A DNA stretch of 64,000 nucleotides from Eretmocerus hayati (GCA_029851415.1 CM056743.1:28594405-28658404); one strand, 5' to 3'; positions 11,250-23,415 are shown, counted from the stretch's first letter. Made by a program: numbers and translations. The notes: generated by a model not told the origin, from the letters alone.

Positions 11250-13180
11250 ACTAGACCATGAGCATTCGCATACGCTACCCAAGTGAATGTTATGCGTTTC
11301 GCGTACGCGAATTTAAAAATCAGAGTAATTTCCCTGAAATTCGCGCGTTACTAACTAACGATAGATCCTCGCGTACGCTACAAGAAATGCAGATTCGCCT
11401 CCGAAAAGTCACGCATGTTCCCCTTACCATGGATAACTGCGTACGTTCCCAAAAGAATGACGAAATCTTATACGGACATCAGCGGATAGACCCCCTCCTT
11501 CCGAAGTTGTGTGTGACAACCAGACCATGAGCGTTCGCGTACGATACTGAAGTGATTCGGATTTGCGAACGCGAATTCGCGTGTGACTACCAAAGCATGG
11601 ATATTGGCGTACAAGCCAAATCATGCTGATTCGCGTACGTTACCTGAATGATGCCGGTTCGGGTACGCATGTCCTCGTGTGGCCACCAAATCATGGAAAT
11701 TCACGTAGGCTATCGGTTATGATGTTGGCTTATAAAATTTGTGCGTGATCACTTAACTATGGATATCCACTCTTGCTACTAGGGATACATATTCGCGTAC
11801 GCTACACAAGTGATTCGGATCCTCGTTCGCCAATTGAAAGTGTGACTACTGAACCATGCATATTCACTCAATCTCCCAGAAAAAATATGATACTAGAATT
11901 CGCGTACGTGAATAAGTCAATGCGACAACTTTTCCCGGTATTCGCGTGTCAGCACCAGACCATGAGCACTCGCGTACGCTACCCGAGTGAACCATGTTCG
12001 CGTACGCGAATACAGAAATCAAAAGACTTCTCCTCAAAGTTGTACGTGCCTCACTCATGGTGGATCTTCGCGTACGCTACTAAAAATGCAGATTTGCTAA
12101 CATGCCCAGTAGCGTAGGTGGAAATTTATGATTTGGTAGATATCCGCGAGTTCCAGTTGATGTAGTTCCATAGGTGCCTCCGCGTTAGCAAATCGGCATC
12201 GCTAGTAGCGTACGCGAAGATCCACGATGAGTGAGGCACGTACAACTTGAGGAGAAGTCTTTTGATTTGTGTATTCGCGTACGCGAACATGGTTAACTTG
12301 GGTAGCGTACGCGAGTGCTCATGGTCTGGTGATGACACGCGAATACCAGGAAAAGTTGTCGCATTCACTGATTCGCGTACGCGAATTCTAGTATCATATT
12401 TTTCCTGGGAGATTGAGCGAATATGCATGGTTCGGTAGTCACACCTACAATTGGCATACGCGCATTCGAATCTTTTTTGTAGCGTACGCGAAATGGCATT
12501 CCTAGTAGCATGGGTGGATATCCATTGGTTGGGTAATCACGCATCAATTTTAGAGGAATCTTTCATGAGCAAACATCATTTACACCACTAGCATAAGCGG
12601 ATATTTATCGTTTGGTAGGCAGATGCGCTTTTCAAGAGAAGTAGTTACATTCGCTGAATTGCGTACGCAGAATTCGATATTTTCGGTAGCGTCCGCGAAT
12701 ATCAATGATTTGGTAGCCACACGTAGTGGGGCGTACACGAATCGGCATCATTTGGGTAGCGTGTTCGGATCCGCATGATTTGGCTTGTAATGCGCCAATA
12801 TCCATGATTTGGTAGTCGCACGCGAACTTGCATTCGCAAATCCAAATGAATCTAGTAGCGTACGCGAACGCTCACGGTCTGGTTGTCACACACTACTTCA
12901 GGAAAATTGGATCTATCCGCTGAAGGCGGTACAAGATTCCTTCATTCTTTTGGGAACGTACGCAGATATTCAAGGTATGGGAGTCATGCGTGACTTCGCG
13001 TTGGCGAATCTGCATCATTCGTAGGGTACGCGAATATACCTAGTTGGTTGGTCACGTAAAATGTTCAGGAGGAATCCATTATTCTGGGTATTCGCGAACG
13101 CGAATACGCGAAAACCATTTGCTAGGGTAGCGTACGCGAATGATCATGGTTTGGTCGTCACACATTCAAGGGGAGGTGCA
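11250..13180. repeat. CGCGTACG palindrome array in the TIR element
   Basis: Around 18 copies or close variants of CGCGTACG, often as the full palindrome TTCGCGTACGCGAA or as TTCGCGTACGCTAC, are embedded in longer degenerate units containing ACCATGAGCATTCGCG-like text. In the first half most copies read CGCGTACGCTAC; after about 12120 most read GTAGCGTACGCG. The array is therefore itself an imperfect inverted repeat: about 11760-12110 pairs with 12130-12530. There is no coding potential. Subterminal repeat arrays of this kind can bind transposase, but that function is only inferred here. Confidence 0.8.
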
Positions 13181-13760
13181 CCCCTAATTTTCACGTCCGG
13201 TCTGAAAAATCATGGGGGGTTGGAGATTCTGATCTATGAGTATTTTTTCGATCTAAAAACGATGTTTTAGTCACATTTTCGGAAAAATAATACCTTATCC
13301 ATATGTATTTCTGGGTTCGCGTACAATTGGCCAGATCACCGAACCCATACGACATTGAGTTCAAAACCACAGAAAGCACACCAGAAAAAATCTGCAGACC
13401 GATCCATCGATTCCTGTCAGACCATATACATTTTTCCCTGCCAAAATTCTGAATTTTCTCGTTAAAATGCTTCGCAACTCGAGAAATATCGATTATTTCG
13501 GAAAAAAACGGAAAAACCCTTCTGTTTCGATCGGAAAATTACATCAAATTGTGACAAAAAAAATCCTCGGTCAAAATTTGAAATTCCAACCGGACATGTA
13601 TGTGGTCTCACGGAATTCGGTGGATCGATCTATGAATTTTCTGGAAAACCAGATCACTAGCATCTCATGCACGTAACGCGTGGACGTAGTTTGAAGCGAG
13701 TGATCTAGACTTCCATGCTAATGAACAACAATTCTAAGTGCGTTTAAACGAACAGGAAAA
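13181..13760. other. Inner sequence of the TIR element, no gene
   Basis: Unique-looking sequence between the palindrome array and the LINE. No domain-bearing frame. Confidence 0.4.
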
Positions 13761-13971
13761 TTAACTTATTATAGATAGATAGTTTATTTCCAAGTACAGA
13801 TTGATACAATCTTTTTACATATCCCCTTATCTTAGACTTATTTTTATGTACATTAAAACCTAATTTCTGCAGACATTGGCAAGCTTTGATCTAGTTTATT
13901 CGTATTCTCTGGCTTACCGTATAACGGAAGCGTATGAAAAGAAGGAAGAAAAAAATAAACAGTCTGCTTAA

Positions 13972-16900
13972 CTATTCATTGGTTAGTTCTGCTTTTGATT
14001 TGGCTAGTTGCTCGAATTCCCTGCAGAATTGACATATTTCGGGTATGACTCTGGCGTTGAAAATCTGTCTTAGTTTGGTTTTGATATCTGTCTGCTCAAC
14101 TAAACCCCTCTTTTCGACTTGACTCACTATTTTCCCCTTAATCTTTTCTTTGGCCTCTTTGCAAACCCATACATGTTCCAAATCTTCCTGGCCATCCCCA
14201 CATAGCCTACACGTCGTATTTTTAAATCCTTTCTTCCCTGTTTTGCCTATATTCCCGCATCTCATTCTTGCCCATTGCTCCCTGTCCTCTCCGCTTATTT
14301 GCTTATCTTCCCAATATTTTTCTTTCCCTATTTGTCCTTTCAGATACTTGTATTCGTCCCAGTATTGCGAGCTATCTATTTTGTTCCAGTTTAGTTGTAA
14401 TTCTTGTTCGATCCTTATTTTGATTCAATTCTCTAGCGTGGCCTCGATTTTTTCTACATTCTTGTTCTCAAACATTTTCTGTATGATTTCCCCATCTCCC
14501 ACGTCTGTCATAGCTGCTCTCAGTGATTTTCCCCACTTTGAAGGGTTTCTATTGATTATCCCCCTTAACTCTTCTCTGAGACATACGTAAGGCCATCTTT
14601 CCCTGTCCATTCCTAGAACTTTCACTAGATAGTTTCCCGCCCTTTTTCTCGACTCTATTTCCATGCTGACCCTCCCTGATTCCATCATCCAGATGTAGCT
14701 AGGCGTGTTGTTGCTTAATCCCATCGCCATCTTTACATACTTATTCTGAATTCTTTCTATCTCCTCTTTCCTTCCTCATCCCCATACCTCTGACGCGTAT
14801 AAACAGCTTGATTTGACTATAGTATCTAGTAAGTAGAGACGCTTGTCTAGACTGCCTATCCGTGCTCTCTTCCACACCCCCCATACTGAATTTATTGTCT
14901 TTTGCACTTTCTTGGACATTTTGCCTGTGTGTACTCTCTCCGAGTTTGTGTTGGAAAGCCAGTAACCCAGGTATTTATATTCCTTAACTACTTCCAACTT
15001 TTCCCCCTCGTAGAACCATTCCTCTCCCTCCCCTAGTCTCCCGCCGTTTTTGCAGACCATTACTTTTGTTTTCTTGGTATTCACTTTGAGATGATTCTTT
15101 TTTCCGTACACCGCAAGATCGTTAAACATACTTTGCAACCCCTCTTTCGTATCGGATATCATCACTATGTCATCCGCAAACTTTAGGCAGAAGATTTTGA
15201 CCCCTCCAATAACTGTACCGCCTTCGTTTTTCTTCACCCATACATCTTCAATGTCCTCGATGTACAGATTGAATAGTGGTGGACTCAGTGGACAGCCTTG
15301 TCTTACTCCCCTATTTGTTTCGAATTCGTCCGAGAGACCTTCCCCAGTTATGACCTCATTAGTAGTTTCTCTGTAAATACTCTCGATCATTTTTAGCATT
15401 TTTCCCCGTATGCCTAGCTTACTTAGCTTTTCCACCATGATTTTCCTATCTACTGTGTCGAAAGCAGTTCTGAAATCGACCAAACCTAAGTATATCGTGC
15501 CCCCCTTATTCTTCAATTTATTCGCTATGATACTATTGAGAACGAAAATGTGATCTTGTGTGCCTCTTTCCCCTCTGAACCCTGCTTGGCTCTCTTTAAT
15601 TATTTGGTTGTGTTCTACCCATTCTCTGATTCTTGTCGCCATTATGCTCGTTAGGAGTTTGTATATCACATCCAAAAGAGCGACCCCCCTGTAATTTGCT
15701 TCATCATCTTCATCCCCTGCTTTATGGATTGGATAGATTCTAGCTTTCTCCCATCCTTTGATAAGTTTTCCCCTCTCGAATGTTTCTGTAATGATTTGAG
15801 TAAGCTCAGTTACCCAAGCCTTCGTCAGTCCTTTCAGAAATTCCACCGTGATTCCGTCCTCGCCCGCTGCTTTCCCAGTCTTCATTTTGAAAAGTGCTGT
15901 CTTAATTTCTACGAAATCTATCTCCCTGTCTAATTCTTCATTTACCTGATCGGTTTCCTCTGTTTCCCTTCCGGGTCCTGTTTCCGGTAGCGCATTGTAT
16001 CCGCTACTGCCGTCTTCGCCCCCTAGCAGCTTGCTGAAATGATTTACCCACGCGTCTTTCTTAATTCTACCCCCTTTCCTATCTTTTTGTTTCCTGTATC
16101 TGCCTATGGCTTTCCAAAAATCACTGAGTTTCTTGCATTTCTCTACCCTTTCCCATTCCTCTCTACGCTTCAGCTCATTTAGGTCTTTGCGCATTGTTCG
16201 CAGTTTTTTTCTCTCCCTTGCTAGGATTTCTTTGTGCTCACTGAGCCTACTTTTATCCCAAGTTTTTAGAGCTTTCCATACAATTTTTCTCTGTGCCTTC
16301 ATGTCTTTGGAATTTTCTATCGGATCGCGACTTTGGAGCTTTTTTGGAGCAACTTTGATTACCATTCCTAGCTCATCTGCTGTTTCCCAGATAACTTCTT
16401 TGAGGACCTCCCATCTTTTTCCTATGTCCGTTTCGCCCTCAACGATCCTCCCTTCTTTTTCGCTTAGTAATTTTATGTACTCTGCTCTTTTGCTCCCATC
16501 CCACCTCAATTTGGACTGGACGTTGGGCTCCTGCTCTGTCTCTAATGGGTTACCTGAAATTCTGTTCCCCCCTCTTAAACTGAAAGTTACTGGTAGATGA
16601 TCTGACTCAATTCTCGGTACGACTTTGAGATAATCCACTGCGTCCTGCGATTCCAGAACTAAATCGAGGACAGAGTTTCCTCCGTCTCCTATAAAAGCTA
16701 AACCCCCTCTTCGATCCCCAAGCATTGCACCGTTCCTGACGCTTAGTCCAAATTGCTCACAGAAATCCAGTAGTTTTATACCCTCGCTGTTCACGCAGTC
16801 GTCTTCCGATTCTCGAATATTCAAACATCTCTCGCCTTGCTCATCGATCTGAAATCTACCAATCCTGGCATTGAAGTCTCCGGCTATAACCACACTTTCC

Positions 16901-17352
16901 CCCCCGACCATTCCTTCTTCGATTACGGCCCTCAGATTCTGTAGCATAATAGATATTTTGGTATTATTGTACACTGTTATAATTCTTATTTTCTTACTAT
17001 TTGGATCTAAGCTACGGATTGACATAAAGATTCCATGTGACCATTTTTTTATTTCTGACCCTTCCTTATAACTATTTCTTAGACCTACTAGCACCCCTCC
17101 CTTTGCTCTACCTTTTCTGTTGATTCTAGTTGCCGGATTTGCTACCCAGGAGAATTCGCTACTTAACTTACTTAAGACTTTGCTTTCATTGCATTCCTCC
17201 AGCCATGTTTCTTGTAAAAGAAGTATATCAAAGTTCCTTAAAAAGTTCCACGTCTCGAGCACTTTTTTCACTCCTGCAATGTTCCACGATATTACCTTTA
17301 TTGTTCCCTCCTCATCTTCTTCCGTTGTTGTCATTCCCGGTTCGTTGGTCAC
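13972..17352 (-). pseudogene. LINE ORF2: endonuclease and reverse transcriptase, broken by two TGA stops
   Basis: The protein would nick target DNA and reverse-transcribe the LINE RNA. The endonuclease (residues ~15-255) shows ISWNIAG, LLLQETW, VIAGDFNARIG and ESDHLPVTF. The reverse transcriptase (~480-760) shows LVDFRTAFD, GVRQGCPLSP and KFADDIVMI, so the catalytic aspartates are kept. A C-terminal zinc motif, CRLCGDG...LEHVWVC, lies near 14180-14220. The uninterrupted frame ends at a TGA at 14776 (858 aa), but the same frame continues through a second TGA at 14422 to a TAG at 13972. These are therefore two point nonsense changes, plausibly CGA to TGA. The intact protein would be about 1,126 aa. 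Confidence 0.85.
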
Positions 17353-18646
17353 GAAATGGCTTCTTGTTTTCCACGCTGACCAGCCTTCCTTTTTTCTCGT
17401 CCCAGTTGTACCAATACCCTTGGACGTAGATTTTCATATACCCAGCTCTTGCTTCCAGGCCATTCTCCCTCTCTTCTTCAGCTATTCCTTGTACCCAATT
17501 GTTTATTTCTTTTTCCCTTTCTGTATACTCGTCGCTGATACAAATTCCGTAGGATTCCAGTTTTCTCCTCACTTTCATCAGTTGCATTTTGTTATAGAAG
17601 GATTGCAGTTCTATCACTAGTCCCCCGCCGATGGGCGTGATTTTCCTTATGTGGATTGGTAGACGCACGATGTCCCAGACTGTTCGTTCCACCTCTTCTC
17701 GAATGAATTTCCCAACTGTTCTTGTGCCCCTCATGATAATATTCCGTTTCCTCTTTTTTCTTTCTTTCATCTCATATTCATACTCTCCGTTTCCCATGCA
17801 GTCAGGCATGTGTCTAAGGTACCTCCTGTCCGTCATGTAGGAATCTTGGCCCCACTCCGCTATATGGCTATTTGTATCTGGGTTTCGCGGATCTTCCGTG
17901 TTTTGGGATTCCCTATATTCCTGGGTGGTTTGTATGTCACTTTCCTGATTGTGAGGGGTTATCACTGGATTTCGCTTTTCAAGTTCCTCTATCCTTTTCA
18001 CCAACTCTTCCTCTCTGGCTCGGTGGTGTTCCTTGAGCTCTGCGATAATGTTTTTCATTTCAGTCAATTCCGCGCATCTCGCTTTCTTTTCAGTTTCGAG
18101 CGCAGATTTCAGGTCACTGATCTGCGCTTGTGCCTGTTTGTTAGATTCGAACAGCTGTTCGATTCTGTACAGAGTTCCGGCGGTCTCGCCTTCCTGATTC
18201 GTGTGCCTATCCGCGGGGTCTGAAGCGCGTGGGCGCCCCGTGTCTACGGGTGTTAGATGGTCTGTAGCGGCCTCCGTATGTGCCACCGAGATCTGGCTCG
18301 CGAGGTGGGAGATCTTCTTCGGGCTCTCGGCCGCTCCGTTCTCCTTCCCCTCCTCCGTAATCGACGCCGACGCAGCAACGCTCCCCTTCACCGGCGAGTG
18401 TTGGATTTTGAGGCTTTTGTCGAACACTGACTTTTCACTTGCACGCGTATTCACAAGGTACTTTTCAATTTCGACCAAATGTCCTTTCGGTATTCCGATT
18501 TCCGAAGCAGAACCCTCTTTGTTTTTCGGGGGTCTTCCCCGTTTTTTCGGAATTGTCTGTGTTTCCAGTTCACTTTTGCCGCCACTGTCTGTACCCGCAC
18601 CTGCGTCACATGACGCGTCCCCAACCTCCGACGCGTGACCGGTCAT
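17312..18646 (-). CDS. LINE ORF1 protein (coiled-coil, RRM-like), 444 aa
   Basis: This would be the RNA-binding, self-assembling protein of the LINE particle. The N-terminus is charged and has a KKRGRPPKNKEG segment resembling an AT-hook or nuclear signal near residues 34-45. A long heptad-patterned coiled coil follows at about residues 155-225. Then comes a region that looks like an RRM plus C-terminal domain (KRNIIMRGTRTVGKF, then LVIELQSFYNKMQLMKV), which resembles L1-type ORF1 proteins. No CCHC knuckles are present. The frame is intact over its whole length. Its end overlaps the ORF2 start by about 40 bp in another frame, implying re-initiation or frameshifting for ORF2 translation. Confidence 0.75.
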   Translation of the reverse strand: MTGHASEVGDASCDAGAGTDSGGKSELETQTIPKKRGRPPKNKEGSASEIGIPKGHLVEIEKYLVNTRASEKSVFDKSLKIQHSPVKGSVAASASITEEGKENGAAESPKKISHLASQISVAHTEAATDHLTPVDTGRPRASDPADRHTNQEGETAGTLYRIEQLFESNKQAQAQISDLKSALETEKKARCAELTEMKNIIAELKEHHRAREEELVKRIEELEKRNPVITPHNQESDIQTTQEYRESQNTEDPRNPDTNSHIAEWGQDSYMTDRRYLRHMPDCMGNGEYEYEMKERKKRKRNIIMRGTRTVGKFIREEVERTVWDIVRLPIHIRKITPIGGGLVIELQSFYNKMQLMKVRRKLESYGICISDEYTEREKEINNWVQGIAEEERENGLEARAGYMKIYVQGYWYNWDEKKGRLVSVENKKPFRDQRTGNDNNGRR

Positions 18647-18887
18647 GCTGGCTATTCACTTAACCTCCAACCGCGTGGCTTTTTCACGTCGCGTGTTTTC
18701 CTCACTTTTCGGCGTTTCCCCGCACAGATAACATTACCACTACTAACACATATGGCCATCTGTCTTTTAATGTCCGTGCCGCGCACTGTGATATTCGAAA
18801 ACGCGTGTACATGCGGTTTTTTACGAGCGGTACTCGCGCGCGTGTTGTCTGCTCGCGCGCCTCTCCGAATCTCCTTAACTTATTATA

Positions 18888-19696
18888 TTTAAATTCTCAA
18901 ATTTTCAAACGTAATATACAAATTAAATTATTAAATTTGATTAGATTGAATTCTCACGATTGGATTTCAAAACCAGAGATTCAAGCAATTCTTGCTCAAA
19001 AAGCCTCTAGATTGTATGACACTGGGAGGGAAGAGATGCCAAATCACTGGGCTCTCCCCTGAGTGATACTTTACAACTCATAGAAGAGCAAAAGTTGATC
19101 AGATCGAGTATAAAGGAGAAACCGTCGAAGCAACAAAACAACACACACACATGGACAGAGGGCTTCAAAAATTAGTCTATCTCAGGTTTGGGATGCTTCC
19201 TGGAGGAAAAGCATTATCTCCAATCGATAGATCTCGGCGAGAGGAAGAAAATGGTTTAACCATTTTAAAATACAAGGACATTTGGTGAAAATAGGATGGA
19301 GAAAATATGCAATTGAATGGAAATGTTGATAAAGAATTGGCTGTCACGAAATCAAACTATTATCTTCATAAAAAGCAAAAATTGAGTATCAGTAACCCTT
19401 TGGCTGCTCAGTATACAGCCCTCTACCCGCTCTCACGACTCTCCACTACTAACGCACAACTTCCACACGTATGTAGAGGCTCCCGCATTGGTAGGGAAGT
19501 TGTGCTTTTGTGTGTGTAACACATTGTTAAGACCCCTTGTTCTGTGAGATGGCGTTATTACACTCCTCTTCTCACCGGGCTCCGCGGTAAGATTACGAGG
19601 AGAGAGCCAAAAAACAGAACGATTTCACTATATGTGAAGAAACTGCACAAATCACAACACTACGCGCAAATTCAACACATAACCTTCATGGCGAAA
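18888..19696. other. Right inner part of the TIR element, no gene
   Basis: Non-coding sequence between the LINE target duplication and the right TIR. It includes a CA run at about 19139. No palindrome array is seen on this side, so the element is asymmetric. Confidence 0.45.
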
Positions 19697-19936
19697 CAAT
19701 AATCATTACATAATAAACACGTGTTTGTTATGTGATGGTTGGAAGGTAAAAGATTACGCGTGTGAAGTTGGCATCCGCTTCCAAACATTTCAAATGTAAT
19801 GATTAAGAATCATATTTCTATCAAAAGTTACAAATTCTGACAGCATTTACGAACTTTCACAAATAACTCGTTTGAAAATACAAATTTTTTTCCCACATGC
19901 CGGTTATGGCATGTACACAGTTAATGAATCAGACTG
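19697..19936 (-). repeat. Right terminal inverted repeat
   Basis: Reverse complement of 10980-11219 with a handful of differences. It ends ATCAGACTG next to the TA target duplication. Confidence 0.85.
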
Positions 19937-20071
19937 TATTTAACATCAAGGACGAAAAATCTACAAAATTACTCATGATACTCGTAATATCGTTAATCAA
20001 CTAGGATCATCCTCCAAGTTCTGCTCAATAGGATTCAATACACCATATTGGCCATGAAGAGCCGTGTGGAC

Positions 20072-20189
20072 GTCAACGGCCACACCACGTTGAAAAAACC
20101 GGTTCTCGTCCGATCACCGAAGTTAAGCAACGTTGGGCGCGGTTAGTACTTGGATGGGTGACCGCTTGGGAACCCCGCGTGCTGTTGAC
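20072..20189 (+). rRNA. 5S ribosomal RNA gene (copy 3)
   Basis: A complete 118-nt 5S sequence from GTCAACGGCCACACCACG to GCTGTTGAC. The A box, intermediate element and C box are intact, followed by a T5 run. It is the inverted partner of copy 2. Confidence 0.85.
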
Positions 20190-20689
20190 TTTTTGCTTTT
20201 TTTGGTAACCGACTGAGATTTCCCATCCTCCGCTCATCTTCTTTTTTTGAAATATTTTGTCCTCCCAATGGAAAAACTTTGTATTCTGAGAACACAATCC
20301 AGAAATATGCTGTGGATTGTATATGTCACAGCTTGGATTTATCTCGCGACACTGGATCATGAGATCACTTCGCGCGGATTACAGTCACCTATTGTCGCAT
20401 TGATACTCTCTACTATGCCGACGGAAGGCCATAGAGATATTGGAAGGCTCACCTCTTGTAGAGATAATAGGAATCCGATGGTCAATAACCAGTACCTGGT
20501 CATCTGGAGCTACTTGCTCGATCTGGATATCTTTCACAGGGTCCGACGAAAGTTTCTTGCCGAACTTAGTCACTGCAACGTAGAACTGATCTAGAATATT
20601 ATGATAATCGTAAATCAACCAGGATTCATCCTCGAAGTTTTCGCAATAGGATTTGGAACATCATGTAGGCCATGAGGAGCTATGCAGAC

Positions 20690-20807
20690 GTCAACGGCCA
20701 CACCACGTTGAAAAAACCGGTTCTCGTCCGATCACCGAAGTTAAGCAACGTTGGGCGCGGTTAGTACTTGGATGGGTGACCGCTTGGGAACCCCGCGTGC
20801 TGTTGAC
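20690..20807 (+). rRNA. 5S ribosomal RNA gene (copy 4)
   Basis: A complete 118-nt 5S sequence 618 bp downstream of copy 3, with intact internal promoter and a T5 terminator. It is the inverted partner of copy 1 and differs from it at one base in the 5' strand of helix II (GGCCAC here). Confidence 0.85.
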
Positions 20808-22039
20808 TTTTTGCCTTTTTTTCAACCGAATGGGATCCCTCGCCTCTATCCTACCCTTTTTTTTCTACATGTTTTTGTTTTTCAAAGAGGAAAATTGTAT
20901 CCGTGGCAGCAGATTCTCATCTTTTTGCGTCCTTCCAAAATCTTCACTGACACATCAGTTTGTTTCTTCGGCCAGTGGTAAGCACCTGTCGATTGTGAGT
21001 TATACGTCCACCCCATCTTCATCACAGTTGCTCAAATAACTAATCTTCGTCGGTTGATGTCCGGGTTTGTGTGAATGTGTGTATGAATGTATTGATCATT
21101 TTGAGATGAATAGAGATGGTGAATAACCATATCCATGTATGATCCATGTATGCTAAAAAGAATCATGGACAACTCACTTGAATCATTTCTCATTGACGGG
21201 TCTCGAGTGAGAAATCTCGAATTCCTCGGTGAATCGAATCTAGTTTTTCTGAATACCTCCCCTCACGACTTCCTTACGAAACATCAAGACCCTGTCAAGT
21301 TGTACACTGCCTGATATTTGATACAAAATTCTGTTGAGTTCAGTAGAGAATTCATTTTGAGCGAGAAATTTTGTTCCGTATATATAATTTCTGATCCCCA
21401 CAATCGAACAAGATTAAATGAAACTCCCGTTTCCATCAATCAATGTAGTCTGTTGTGAAAGATTCATTTCCGAATTCCTCCGAAGTATTGTCGAAGAGTT
21501 GTGAGGAAGACATCTCTCGTTAATCACCCAATTACTTGAAAATGTTGGCATCTGTATTCTTCGGAGGAGAGGTTGGAGCCCTTCAATTCAGCCCGGAAAC
21601 GGTTATATCTTTGCTTTCAGTCCCCTCAATGATTAGATAATATTTCACATGCATCTGATAATCCATTCCCATAGGTCGTTCTGAAACCTAATGTGTCACT
21701 TTGTACCTAGAAACTCTTCATACAAAATGTGTACTCAAGCTGCCGTCTACTCCCTTGGGGCCACCACAAGACACCTCGTCTGCTTACTACATATGTACTT
21801 TTGAGTCCGTTAGCATTTTCGGACTTGAACTTGGCGACATTTGACGATAAATTTAAACACAGAAGGTAATCGAGACGCCTGAAACCACGAGAATGACAAA
21901 AACCTTGATAAAAATGAAGTAGCTCAAAACGATATTTTGATCCTTTCTGGCAAACGATCCAGAAATAAGTGACAGATATCACGAGAACCCCAGAACAGCA
22001 CAGACCTTCCAATGAAGACCGTTCGAATTGTTCCATTAA

Positions 22040-23415
22040 GACATCGTCCCCATTCTATTTGGGGCCTATAATTGTGCAAAATCAATCAAGCCCCACGAAG
22101 TAATATGCAGCTACTGTGTACATGAGATGCGACTACTTCTCATTTACAGACATCATTAATCTTGCAGTTTCCGTAATGGGAGGCCATTGTACCAGTTCTC
22201 GGGGGAAGTGAAATCCATGGCGCCTACGATTCTATGTTTGATTTTGATTATACAGTTCCTCAAGTGAGAGTTCACCATCGTGTGTGTACATTCCTAGAGA
22301 TGGCATGTCTTGAAACGGTCTTTACTCATGTAGTGTGAATCTTTGTCGCCTTACTTCAAAATACGACGCGTTGACAATCTGCAGTTCCAGAACTGCTCGC
22401 ACTGTCCCGAACATCCAGAAGTGTAAATCCACACAGAAGGTTCTATAGTACACTAACCCTGAGTACTTTTGATCTACCTGCTTGGGTAAGTATCGGCTAC
22501 CTTGGTTCGTATCTGCTAAATGGAATGGCTATAATAGATTTGAGTGCTGTCTTCAATGTTTGGTCAATGACGACAATGACATCAGACTTCGAGCCTTAAA
22601 AAATGACCTCCATGGGGAACTTTCTGATTGAATTTCAAATGCTAAGTTTTCGCTCATGTTGTCTGAAGAGTGTTCATGCAATCAGTATATAGTTAAATTG
22701 AGCAAAATCAGAGGAAAGTTCTGGAGATGAAGATTCTTGCTGTCAACGCTTACGTTGAGAATCCAGCGTGAATTTCAAAGTTCAGTATCACGAGTATTCG
22801 AAGAAGATGCTTAATCGATAATAACCTATTCAAAAATTAGCCAAAGTCAGATGTTTCTAAGAAAAAATAGCTATGAATCATGATATCTAATGTCTACAAA
22901 AAACATCTTCTCGGTAATAGGTGGCTTCGACGGAAAGTAAATGAAGGCAGTCTCCTGATAAATGTGAGAAAGTATTCTCGTTTCCATGCGTTATCTACTG
23001 ATGGCTATGGATTGGCTTCTCATTATCCTTCTCTGTCTCGATTCAAGCACCTGAATGACTAACAGTAGACTTTCCTATATTGTGAGTGAGCATGCCATTT
23101 TTCACATAGAAAATTCATAAACAAGCAAGTCACAAAGGTTCTACAATTCTCATCCAGATTCGCCTTTTGATGCCACCCGATTCACTGAATCCACAGGAAT
23201 TATTCTCAATTTGACTCTATTTAGGAGTAAACAAACCTCATTTCGAGGTATGTTATGTTGTGGAATTTTGAATGAATTATAACCAATATTTCTCTCATAT
23301 TTTTCCAGATTTCAAAAACTGTGGAGTAACGTTCTGGAGATCCATGAAAACATGAGAGAGGTTGTTGGACTTTAGAGCGTATCGCGAAATTCATCAACTC
23401 TGAGGTATTAGTAAT
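22040..23415. promoter_or_regulatory. Upstream region of the zinc-finger gene
   Basis: No coding frame is supported. A small 5'-UTR intron is possible from a GTATGT donor at 23248 to a TTTTTCCAG acceptor ending at 23308 (61 bp). That would place the transcription start further upstream. No TATA box could be chosen with confidence. Confidence 0.3.

Larger units (their letters stand above)
13774..18874 (-). mobile_element. Full-length two-ORF non-LTR retrotransposon (LINE) with 13-bp target duplication
   Basis: TTAACTTATTATA is repeated at 13761-13773 and 18875-18887 and brackets the insertion exactly. On the minus strand the order is 5' UTR, ORF1 (17312-18646), ORF2 (13972-17352) and a 3' tail of CTATCTATC repeats instead of poly(A). 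ORF2 has an apurinic-type endonuclease and reverse transcriptase without RNase H. ORF1 has a coiled coil rather than zinc knuckles. I cannot assign the clade firmly. Confidence 0.85.
10980..19936. mobile_element. 8.96-kb TIR element with TA target duplication, carrying a nested LINE
   Basis: The ends are CAGTCTGATCCATTAAG and CTTAATGAATCAGACTG-like. They form near-perfect inverted repeats of about 240 bp (10980-11219 and 19697-19936), flanked on both sides by TA (10978-10979 and 19937-19938). CAGT termini with TA duplication suggest the Tc1/mariner superfamily, but no transposase frame is present. The internal LINE accounts for 5.1 kb, so the element was about 3.9 kb before that insertion. 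It is probably non-autonomous. Confidence 0.8.
19937..22000. repeat. Right arm of the inverted duplication, distal part, with two 5S genes
   Basis: Reverse complement of about 5345-7378 at very high identity (the spacer frame between the 5S genes is identical at every codon). Similarity ends near 21970-22000, where the sequence after AACGATCCAGAAAT diverges from the left arm. Confidence 0.85.

Noticed and set aside
14150..18638. Plus-strand frames of 60-166 codons opposite the LINE
   Set aside because: Antisense shadows of the LINE ORFs.
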